Below, one piece after another: positions 56,958 to 64,000 of a stretch of DNA of 64,000 nt; the stretch's first letter is position 1; every line of letters starts with the position of its first letter. The stretch is from assembly GCA_024235795.1 (NCBI GenBank), contig JACKLR010000001.1, positions 1,116,001-1,180,000 on the forward strand. The letters run 5' to 3'. The notes below the pieces were generated by a model, which was not told where the DNA came from, searched no databases, and worked only from the letters and a program-made list of their open reading frames with translations. The DNA is from Burkholderiales bacterium (lineage in GTDB: Bacteria; Pseudomonadota; Gammaproteobacteria; Burkholderiales; Nitrosomonadaceae). Made by a program: the position numbers and the translations under genes.

Positions 56958-56973
56958 ATGAAATACGTAACAG
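56958..56973 (-). promoter_or_regulatory. Candidate LexA (SOS) box
   Basis: ATGAAATACGTAACAG on the plus strand fits CTG-N10-CAG with one mismatch in the six fixed bases. It lies 17-32 bp upstream of the UmuD-like gene's ATG, a position that would overlap its promoter. Confidence 0.4.
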
Positions 56974-57123
56974 TATTCAAACATACTAACTATTCAGGTG
57001 TCAATTGAATAAATAATGTTTTAAGGCTGGCAGGAAAAAAATAGCCCAGAACATTCGAAGAATTACGGGCGCCTCTAAAAATCTACCTCTGCAGCGACAA
57101 ATCAGTACAGGTTATAGCACGCC

Positions 57124-57570
57124 TCATTTCTTTATTTGAAGATTAGCCAGATCATTTGCCATAAATTCTTCATGATACTTTTCCTCCAATGGATACAATA
57201 ATTGTATTCTTTCTTCGGGCGACATCTTATTGAACGCATCATTTCCTTCAATTTCCTGAGCGTCTCTCAACGCAAGTCCTGACACTAATTCGTCCCAGAA
57301 TGTTGCATTATCATAATTCTCAATGATCTCGTTAACCTGACTGTTCTCTTCATACTCCATTGTTTCAAAGTATTTATTTAATGCTTTATCAGCCTTTATC
57401 AAATTGTCATAACCCATTTCTTCAGCATATGAATAAAATTTCTGGATTACATCTTGATACTGCTTTTTTTCCGGCGCTTCTTCCTGGTCGTGCGCTGTTA
57501 ACATCCACTCTCCAAGATAGAGAATATCGAGTAACAATCTATATTCTTTTTTTGTAATATTTATTTTCAT
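57124..57570 (-). CDS. Unknown acidic helical protein
   Basis: A 148-residue soluble protein not recognised. It is rich in Glu, Asn and Tyr and predicted mainly helical, opening 'KINITKKEYRLLLDILYLGEWML' and containing 'YDNATFWDELVSGLALRDA'. ATG 57570 is used; an in-frame TTG at 57576 is closer to the AGGA Shine-Dalgarno and could be the true start. No signal peptide or membrane segment. Its neighbours are the UmuD-like gene and an unknown membrane protein. Confidence 0.6.
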   Translation of the reverse strand: MKINITKKEYRLLLDILYLGEWMLTAHDQEEAPEKKQYQDVIQKFYSYAEEMGYDNLIKADKALNKYFETMEYEENSQVNEIIENYDNATFWDELVSGLALRDAQEIEGNDAFNKMSPEERIQLLYPLEEKYHEEFMANDLANLQIKK

Positions 57571-58022
57571 ATTCAATCTTTCCTAAAAAATCAACCGTGG
57601 ACATTTGAAACCTGGCAACAGCATAAGAATGGGTCGCAACGAGTAAATAACTTTTCATACCTGGTGTTTTTTGCCACAATCCAGGAAGATTAGCGAGGGT
57701 AACTGTTGGCATTATTAGAATATCTGGTATCGGCCATCAACAGCCAGTCACCAGTTTCCAGTGAGCGGCTGGTCAACCTTAATAAACGGTCATTCAGTAA
57801 ATCCTAACTTTTATAGCTATAAGCATAAAACTTAACAAGATGAAAACCAGTCTTTTTTGTTTTGTGGGGTAAGTATATGCTGTATGGCAGGGTGGAATTG
57901 GTTCTTCGAGGTTTTGGGAACTAGTTAACTTTTAGCCAGTTATTTCAATAGCACAGCTCCTGTAGGCACATCTATGTTAGAGAAATTCATAATGAGGAAT
58001 TGACAGAAATTTTCCTGTTAAA
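57571..58022. other. Gene-free spacer with a dispersed GGCCAT..AGCCAGT motif
   Basis: No convincing gene. TCGGCCATCAACAGCCAGTC near 57731 resembles the end of the right island repeat (TCGGCCATGAATAGCCAGTT near 56280) and, less closely, 40873. An A/T-rich stretch follows up to the next gene. Confidence 0.4.
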
Positions 58023-58850
58023 ATGTCACTAATTGCTATTTGCCCGCTAACGTATTCAATAATAACTATGTTGTATTGGTGGAATTATTTTCTTGATTGG
58101 TGGAATTCATTAGTAAATAATGAAGCGGCACTATATGTAGGATTATTAACTACAGCCGCTGGTATCTTAGCCTCTCTCGTCATATCTTTCAGAAAAAATA
58201 AGAAAACAAATGATAGCCCCACCGTAAATTTTCATACGGGTGCGGGAGATAATGTCGCCAGAGACAAAATTATCAACAATAACTATGGGTTATCTGGAAT
58301 TGTAACTATTATTATTGTCGTTACCGCCATTATTATCTATCTATCGTATGAACCACCTAAAAAAGAATATAAAGTGCAATTACAAATTCCATTGGGTATG
58401 AAAAATGTCACTGTCTTTGTGGATGGAAAACAAGCAGAAAATATAGATCAATCAAATTCAATTATAAATTTGAAGCTGCGTAGTAAAGAATCAAAGCACA
58501 GCTTCATTATAGAAGCTGATAACAAAAAATGTGAGTTTGATGCCCTTGTAGTAAAAGATGGGCAAAAACTTACATTTGCGTTGTCGTTGTGTGAACCAAT
58601 TCATCAACCCAGTACCTATCATGAATCTAAGCCAATAAAACTGAATGAGGATGTTGGATTAAGACTTCTACCAGATGTGGAGAAATCAGCCTATTGTAAA
58701 CTGAAAGCGACAGACTATATTTTACCGCTCGAAGTTACTAAATCATTAAATAAAGTATGGTGCAAGGTTAGAGTAGTTGACTCAAAAAATTGTAGGGTTG
58801 GTTATGAGGGTTTTATACGCCCAGCAAAGGTTTGCAACCTGCCTTATTAA
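58023..58850 (+). CDS. Membrane protein with GDNVARDKI motif and SH3-like tail
   Basis: A 275-residue protein of no recognised full-length family. Two N-terminal hydrophobic segments (about 7-25 and 36-56) are followed by 'NFHTGAGDNVARDKIINNNYG', a motif seen in bacterial membrane proteins of unknown role, then a third helix (about 92-110). The rest contains beta-rich sequence and an end, 'GLRLLPDVEKSAYCKLKATD...VWCKVRVVDSKNCRVGYEGFI', that looks like a bacterial SH3 domain. Next gene is 33 bp downstream. Confidence 0.6.
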   Translation: MSLIAICPLTYSIITMLYWWNYFLDWWNSLVNNEAALYVGLLTTAAGILASLVISFRKNKKTNDSPTVNFHTGAGDNVARDKIINNNYGLSGIVTIIIVVTAIIIYLSYEPPKKEYKVQLQIPLGMKNVTVFVDGKQAENIDQSNSIINLKLRSKESKHSFIIEADNKKCEFDALVVKDGQKLTFALSLCEPIHQPSTYHESKPIKLNEDVGLRLLPDVEKSAYCKLKATDYILPLEVTKSLNKVWCKVRVVDSKNCRVGYEGFIRPAKVCNLPY

Positions 58851-58883
58851 CGGAAATTAATAACTAACTGAGGTGTGGCTATT

Positions 58884-59564
58884 ATGATTATGCATAATAA
58901 ATTTGTTGTATATAGACAGATTGCTTTCTTATTTTATTTGGCAATCTCAATTATCATTCCAAGCATTGCTAATGCAACAAGTGATCTAGAAGGGGAGACC
59001 ATAAAACGCAGCGACAAATTGCAAGAACACAGAGCAAGAATAAAATCAGATAATATAGAAGAAGCTATAGCCGCTACTGAGGTAGGTCTGAGTAGTGTGG
59101 ACTCTGAAATTCGTTCCATGACTTTGGAAGCAGCATTAAGCACTAATAATCCTCGAATACAAACAACTGCCTTGCGTTGGTTATTTAAAGCGAGAACTCG
59201 CTTACCTTTATATGTTGAAAAACCACAAACTTCAGACCTTGGAACCAAATATACTTACAAACTATGGAAGGGTGTTGTCCTTGATCGACTCAGCATAAAT
59301 GGCGAAACTGATGAAATTAGTGTAGCAGTTCCCAATTACCATTTCTTAGGTGGTCATTTAGTACGAGGCGGTTTTCAGCTGGAGTTCCGTTATTCTAGTG
59401 GTAATAACCAATGCACTATTATTGCTGAAGTAGATAAGCATGTTATCAAGGACGGTTTGTTGCAACTTCAGGGTAATATTGATTGCATGTTTACAACAAA
59501 TCAGGGTTTACCAAACAAAGATGATGAAGATGGCTCTGTTACTTTCATCATTCATTTGTCTTAA
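58884..59564 (+). CDS. Exported protein of unknown function
   Basis: A 226-residue protein with a signal peptide (hydrophobic 'IAFLFYLAISIIIPSIANA', likely cut after 'ANA'). A helical part of about 70 residues ('ATEVGLSSVDSEIRSMTLEA') is HEAT-like, followed by a beta-rich domain with two cysteines ('NNQCTII', 'NIDCMFT'). ATG 58884 has GAGG 10 bases upstream; a GTG at 58875 is too close to it. Probably cotranscribed with the GDNVARDKI-motif gene upstream. Confidence 0.6.
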   Translation: MIMHNKFVVYRQIAFLFYLAISIIIPSIANATSDLEGETIKRSDKLQEHRARIKSDNIEEAIAATEVGLSSVDSEIRSMTLEAALSTNNPRIQTTALRWLFKARTRLPLYVEKPQTSDLGTKYTYKLWKGVVLDRLSINGETDEISVAVPNYHFLGGHLVRGGFQLEFRYSSGNNQCTIIAEVDKHVIKDGLLQLQGNIDCMFTTNQGLPNKDDEDGSVTFIIHLS

Positions 59565-59866
59565 TCAACAAACAGGTTAACTTTTATCCATAAGCTAATG
59601 AATTTTAATACATCAGCTCGAGAAATAAAGCGTGCGGTTGACATGGGTCAGTGCATTGTCATCAATTCCCTCAAAGTTTGAGCAATAGATCGAGTTGGCC
59701 CAACGGAATCGACTGTCCGCTTATTCTTGGTATGCTGTCATTTGGTAATATAGGATGAGTGGCGTCAATGGGTCGCAAGCAGTCGATCTGAAATTTACAT
59801 TCTTTAAACAAAGGCAACTCGATTCTTGCAGCAATCGAACGGGTTATCCAGTTTCTTCTGTCCCCT
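59565..59866. other. Gene-free spacer between convergent genes
   Basis: About 300 bp between the exported-protein gene (+) and the TPR gene (-). No hairpin terminator or convincing frame was seen; a GGGTCGCAAGCAGTCGATCTG stretch near 59768 is of the same flavour as other accessory spacers here. Confidence 0.35.
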
Positions 59867-61048
59867 TTATTCCAATGCACCGGATTCCTTTTCCCGACCC
59901 TCCATATCCGACTGCAATTGCTGATAACTTGCCCGGACGCGGCGTGTATCCGGGTGGTTTTCTCCCAAAGTGTTCTCAAAAATCTTTAATGCCTGATCCA
60001 GGTATTCATGGGATTTTGCGTAGTCGTCCAGCGCATACCAGGCACCGGCTAAATTATTGTAGTATGCCGCCACCTGGAGGTTGTTTTCTCCGTACGTTTT
60101 GATGTCGCTGGCCAGCGCCTGCTCCAGATAGACAATGGCCTTTTTATAGTCGCCCAGCGCATACCAGGCCATTCCCAGATTATTGCGGTCAATCGCTACA
60201 TCGGGGTGATTTTCCCCAAAAGTTTTGATATCGCTGGCGAGCGCCTGCTCGTAATAACCAATGGCTTTTTTATAGTCACCCATCGCATCCCAGACCGTGC
60301 CCAGATTATTTCGGCTAATCGCCACATCAGGATGATCTTCTCCAACTGTTTTGAGAGAATTGGCCAATGCCTGCTCATAATAGCCGACCGCCTTGTCGTA
60401 TTCGCCCAGCGTATATGCCAGTCCCGCCAGGTCCGAAAGATAGTCCGTCCTGTCAGGGGTCAATTGCGCGGCGGAGCGGCACAACGTGGATGCCTGACGA
60501 TAGCGGATCTCATCCTTGGCGATCTGACAGCGCTGATAATTTATTTCTGCGGTAATAGTATTCACGTTGGCCGACCGGGTTTCCAGTTGTTGCAACAACT
60601 GCTCGACTTGCCGGTTATCGCCGTCAGCCAATGCCTGTTGGGTCCTGTCCAGCAGGTCATCAGGCACTTGGCCCCGGATGGACTCCAGCTGCACGATGCG
60701 TGTTGTTAGATCCTCGATATGTTTCTGGTAGCTTTGTTTGACGCCCTGTAAATGGCTTTGAATAACATGCAGCTGGGCTGCCAGGTGCTGCCGGTCATTG
60801 GCATGCGCCCTGGCGTAGCGTGCTTCCAGATCCTTTTCCAGACGTCTCAGCCCCGCCTCGTATTGTTCCGGGGTAAGCCCGATATGCACATCGCCAGAAT
60901 CGGAGTCCAAAAGACCGACGCCTGATTGACTGACAGCCAGTTCAAGGCCATCATCCGGCGTCACACTGTGACCCAGTGGAGAGGCCATGCCCAGTAAAAC
61001 CAGGAGGCTATAGCAAAACAGGTTGTGTAATCGTGACATTATGCTCAT
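59867..61048 (-). CDS. Exported TPR protein (kinesin-light-chain-type repeats)
   Basis: A 393-residue protein with a signal peptide (about 1-28, cut near 'LGHSV'). Residues about 60-175 form a long coiled coil ('LTPEQYEAGLRRLEKDLEAR'). From about 185 come TPR units of 42 residues, of which three are near-perfect: 'MGDYKKAIGYYEQALASDIKTFGENHPDVAIDRNNLG' and relatives. The 'GENHPD' loop marks the TPR_10/12 class. It is likely a periplasmic or surface scaffold. It lies 80 bp downstream of dnaJ on the same strand but is not a known chaperone partner. Confidence 0.8.
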   Translation of the reverse strand: MSIMSRLHNLFCYSLLVLLGMASPLGHSVTPDDGLELAVSQSGVGLLDSDSGDVHIGLTPEQYEAGLRRLEKDLEARYARAHANDRQHLAAQLHVIQSHLQGVKQSYQKHIEDLTTRIVQLESIRGQVPDDLLDRTQQALADGDNRQVEQLLQQLETRSANVNTITAEINYQRCQIAKDEIRYRQASTLCRSAAQLTPDRTDYLSDLAGLAYTLGEYDKAVGYYEQALANSLKTVGEDHPDVAISRNNLGTVWDAMGDYKKAIGYYEQALASDIKTFGENHPDVAIDRNNLGMAWYALGDYKKAIVYLEQALASDIKTYGENNLQVAAYYNNLAGAWYALDDYAKSHEYLDQALKIFENTLGENHPDTRRVRASYQQLQSDMEGREKESGALE

Positions 61049-61128
61049 CAGGGTTTGTCCTGCTTCAGTCTGATTCCGGCGACAGATTTAATCATCTACC
61101 AGATGTCCCTCAGAACCTGTTCAAGATC

Positions 61129-62244
61129 TCAGTCTGAAAAGAAATCACGCGCCTTATCCATCCACGATTTGGCGCGCGGACTGTGACGGGAGCCATCTTT
61201 CAGACTGATCGTTTCCAGTTCCTCAAGCAGTTCTTTTTGACGCGCAGTCAGTTTCACCGGCGTTTCAACAATGACATGACAGAGCAGGTCTCCCTTGCTA
61301 TGGCTGCGCACGCCTTTAATGCCTTTGCCCCGCAAGCGGAAAATCTTGCCAGTCTGCGTTTCGGCCGGCACTTTTATTTTGGCATGTCCCTCGAGCGTGG
61401 GTACTTCGATCTCACCGCCCAACGCAGCCGTTGTAAAACTGATCGGTATCTCGCAATGCAGATGGTCGCCATCGCGATGGAAAACAGAGTGCGACGCAAG
61501 ATGGATGACGACATAAAGATCACCCGGGGGGCCACCGTTTGTCCCGGCCTCGCCCTCACCTGCAATACGAATACGATCTCCATCATCGACGCCGGCCGGA
61601 ATTTTCACATTCAATGTTTTATGCCGTTTTACGCGCCCGGTACCGTGGCATGTACCGCATGGATCGGTGATTATTTTGCCATTGCCATGGCATTTCGGGC
61701 AGGTTTGCTGAATCGAGAAAAACCCCTGCTGCATTCTGACCTGGCCATGACCGTGACAGGTCGGACAGGTTTTAGGCTTGCTGCCCGGTTTGCTGCCGTC
61801 TCCGTGACAGGCCTCACAGGTTTCCATGGTGGGAATGCGGATCTTTGTTTCGGTACCATGGGCGGCCTGTTCAAGCGTAACCTCCAGGCTATAGCGCAGG
61901 TCTGAACCCCGGTGTACGTTCGAGCGTCCGCCACGCCCACCAAAGATATCCCCGAAGATATCCCCAAATGCATCGGCAAATCCCTGTGCTCCACCTGCTC
62001 CGCCGCCAGCCGCACTCGCATCCACGCCCGCATGACCAAATTGATCATAGGCGGCGCGCTTGTTTGCATCGGACAATACTTCGTAAGCTTCCTTGGCTTC
62101 CTTGAATAATTCTTCTGATTTTGCATCACCCGCGTTCCGATCGGGATGATGTTTCATCGCCAACTTACGATAGGCTTTTTTAATTGTGTTCTCATCGGCG
62201 TCACGGTTGACGCCAAGTACTTCATAATAATCGCGCTTGGCCAT
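61129..62244 (-). CDS. dnaJ: Chaperone protein DnaJ
   Basis: A 371-residue class A J-protein. The J domain has the HPD triad in 'AMKHHPDRNAGD', then a Gly/Phe region ('GGAGGAQGFADAFGDIFG'). The zinc domain has four C-x-x-C-x-G-x-G repeats ('CEACHGDG', 'CPTCHGHG', 'CPKCHGNG', 'CGTCHGTG'), followed by the C-terminal substrate-binding domain. It delivers unfolded clients to DnaK and stimulates its ATPase. It follows dnaK by 175 bp on the same strand. Confidence 0.97.
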   Translation of the reverse strand: MAKRDYYEVLGVNRDADENTIKKAYRKLAMKHHPDRNAGDAKSEELFKEAKEAYEVLSDANKRAAYDQFGHAGVDASAAGGGAGGAQGFADAFGDIFGDIFGGRGGRSNVHRGSDLRYSLEVTLEQAAHGTETKIRIPTMETCEACHGDGSKPGSKPKTCPTCHGHGQVRMQQGFFSIQQTCPKCHGNGKIITDPCGTCHGTGRVKRHKTLNVKIPAGVDDGDRIRIAGEGEAGTNGGPPGDLYVVIHLASHSVFHRDGDHLHCEIPISFTTAALGGEIEVPTLEGHAKIKVPAETQTGKIFRLRGKGIKGVRSHSKGDLLCHVIVETPVKLTARQKELLEELETISLKDGSRHSPRAKSWMDKARDFFSD

Positions 62245-62419
62245 ATTTAGTTCCTGTCATCATCAGTGTAGTGATATGCTCGGTTATCTAAATCCATTAT
62301 ATTTTGAGTAAACACCAAAACGCAGAGCACGAAAAAGAGCTTCTTGCATCTCATTTCTCGCCTCTGCGCCCGGCACTCCATCGACTGAACAATGACGGAG
62401 TACGCTTTATTCACAAGAT

Positions 62420-64000
62420 TTATTTCTTATCTTTGACTTCCTCAAATTCAGCGTCAACCACTTCGCCTTCAACTGGTTTTTCGCGGCTATCAGAAGAAGA
62501 TGAAGCACCTGCTGCACCCGGCTGCGCTTGTGATTGCTGGTCCTGGCCTTGATACATTTTTTCGGCCAGCTTATGCGATGCTTCAGTCAGCGCCTGAGTT
62601 TTGGCATCGATTTCATCTTTATTGTCCGACTTCAAGGCTGCTTCCGCATCCTGCAATGCCGCTTCAATCTTGGATTTCTCATCTTCATCCAGTTGATCGC
62701 CATGTTCCTTCAGTGATTTTTTCACCGAATGGATGATCGCATCGCACTGGTTGCGACTGGAAACCAGTTCCAGGATTTTGTGATCTTCTTCCGCATGCGC
62801 TTCCGCATCTTTGACCATGCGTTCGACTTCTTCATCCGACAAACCGGAGCTCGCCTGTATTTTGATTTTGTTTTCCTTGCCTGTTGCCTTGTCTTTCGCT
62901 GATACATGCAAAATACCGTTGGCATCAATATCAAAAGCAACTTCAATTTGCGGCATGCCGCGTGGCGAAGGCGGAATATCGGTCAAATTGAATTGACCCA
63001 GGCTTTTATTGCCCGAGGCCATTTCACGTTCACCCTGTAACACATGAATCGTAACAGCCGTCTGATTGTCTTCCGCAGTCGAAAACACCTGTTGCGCCTT
63101 GGTCGGAATAGTCGTGTTTTTTTGAATCAATTTGGTCATCACGCCGCCAAGTGTTTCAATACCGAGCGATAATGGCGTCACGTCTAGTAACAACACATCC
63201 TTGACATCGCCTTGCAACACACCGCCCTGAATAGCAGCACCCACTGCAACAGCTTCGTCAGGATTCACATCTTTACGCGGCTCCTTGCCAAAGATTTCTT
63301 TTACTTTCTCCTGAACTTTAGGCATACGGGATTGCCCACCAACCAGAATCACATCGTCAATTTCAGAAGCGGAAACCCCGGCATCCTTCATCGCGATACG
63401 GCATGGTTCAACGGTACGCTCAATCAGCTCTTCAACCAGACTCTCCAGTTTTGCGCGCGTAATTTTGACCGCCATATGTTTGGGCCCGCTCGCATCTGCT
63501 GTGATATAAGGCAGATTCACCTCGGTCTGCTGGCTGGAAGAAAGCTCTATTTTGGTTTTTTCCGCCGCATCTTTCAAACGCTGTAACGCCAGCATATCCT
63601 GCTTGAGATCGATACCATTTTCCTTCTTGAATTCATCAACTAGGTATTCAATAACACGCGAGTCAAAATCCTCACCGCCCAGGAACGTATCGCCATTGGT
63701 TGCCAGCACTTCGAACTGGTGCTCGCCTTCGACTTCTGCAATTTCGATAATGGAAATATCAAACGTACCGCCCCCGAGATCGTACACAGCGATTTTGCGG
63801 TCGCCTTCCTTCTTGTCCAGCCCGAATGCCAGTGCAGCAGCCGTTGGCTCATTGATGATCCGTTTGACTTCCAGGCCGGCAATTTTACCTGCGTCCTTGG
63901 TTGCCTGACGCTGAGAATCATTAAAATAAGCCGGAACGGTGATGACAGCTTCGGTTACAGGTTCGCCGAGATAATCCTCAGCCGTTTTCTTCATTTTCTT
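62420..64000 (-). CDS. dnaK: Chaperone protein DnaK, 5' part beyond the window
   Basis: The frame runs off the window end, so the first ~115 residues are missing. Visible are 'PAYFNDSQRQATKDAG', 'NEPTAAALAFG', 'YDLGGGTFDISI' and 'ILVGGQSRMPKV' of the ATPase domain, the linker 'DVLLLDVTPLSLGIETLGG', the substrate-binding domain and lid, and a Ser/Gln/Ala-rich tail ending 'EVVDAEFEEVKDKK', the conserved C-terminal signature. Transcribed toward dnaJ. Confidence 0.97.
   Translation of the reverse strand, partial: KKMKKTAEDYLGEPVTEAVITVPAYFNDSQRQATKDAGKIAGLEVKRIINEPTAAALAFGLDKKEGDRKIAVYDLGGGTFDISIIEIAEVEGEHQFEVLATNGDTFLGGEDFDSRVIEYLVDEFKKENGIDLKQDMLALQRLKDAAEKTKIELSSSQQTEVNLPYITADASGPKHMAVKITRAKLESLVEELIERTVEPCRIAMKDAGVSASEIDDVILVGGQSRMPKVQEKVKEIFGKEPRKDVNPDEAVAVGAAIQGGVLQGDVKDVLLLDVTPLSLGIETLGGVMTKLIQKNTTIPTKAQQVFSTAEDNQTAVTIHVLQGEREMASGNKSLGQFNLTDIPPSPRGMPQIEVAFDIDANGILHVSAKDKATGKENKIKIQASSGLSDEEVERMVKDAEAHAEEDHKILELVSSRNQCDAIIHSVKKSLKEHGDQLDEDEKSKIEAALQDAEAALKSDNKDEIDAKTQALTEASHKLAEKMYQGQDQQSQAQPGAAGASSSSDSREKPVEGEVVDAEFEEVKDKK

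Noticed and set aside
59671..59979. 102-codon minus-strand frame beyond the TPR gene
   Set aside because: It overlaps the TPR gene end in another frame and shows no domain or start signal.

Overview
The window looks like a chromosomal segment of a betaproteobacterium, most likely Nitrosomonas or a close relative. This is inferred from gene families and order (rluC divergent from rne; polA, LOG, a DUF2782 protein and thrB; amgK-murU; ubiK-comM; dnaK-dnaJ). No ammonia-oxidation gene lies in the window to confirm it. No tRNA, rRNA or CRISPR array was recognised.

Layout. Positions 1-2470 hold the end of a flagellar cluster (fliT end, fliK, an FlhB-tail protein, a YcgR-like PilZ brake). Next, 2563-9543 encodes a 2326-residue RTX-type surface or secreted protein with eleven ~124-residue repeats. 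Positions 9700-27100 are core genome: ybbA/tesA, rluC/rne, polA, thrB, pepP, murU-amgK, ubiK and comM. Positions 27100-39900 are looser: HDOD, DoxX, rhodanese, a DUF6279 lipoprotein, a bestrophin, a methyltransferase, a BASS transporter and a patatin / acetoacetate-decarboxylase-like / alpha-beta hydrolase operon. This part also carries decayed pieces of genes: a comM fragment, a copy of the RTX protein's C-terminus and a TPR fragment.

Positions 40227-56285 form an accessory island bounded by two ~655 bp direct repeats, each carrying an almost identical VOC gene. Inside lie an Abi-like gene in integron-cassette-like flanks, a pirin, an acyltransferase, an ICMT/MBL pair, intact IS4, IS630 and IS21 elements, a truncated integrase and a PIN/Phd-like toxin-antitoxin pair. 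The most unusual object is a single gene that joins a TM0106-type RecB-like/RNase H-like nuclease to an IS66-type DDE transposase. An IS21 element has split it. Deleting the IS and one copy of its 5 bp target duplication restores one 912-codon frame.

Positions 56336-59564 hold a solitary UmuD-like S24 protein with a possible LexA box and unknown proteins, one with a GDNVARDKI motif and a possible SH3-like tail. The window ends with a secreted TPR protein, dnaJ and the 3' part of dnaK.
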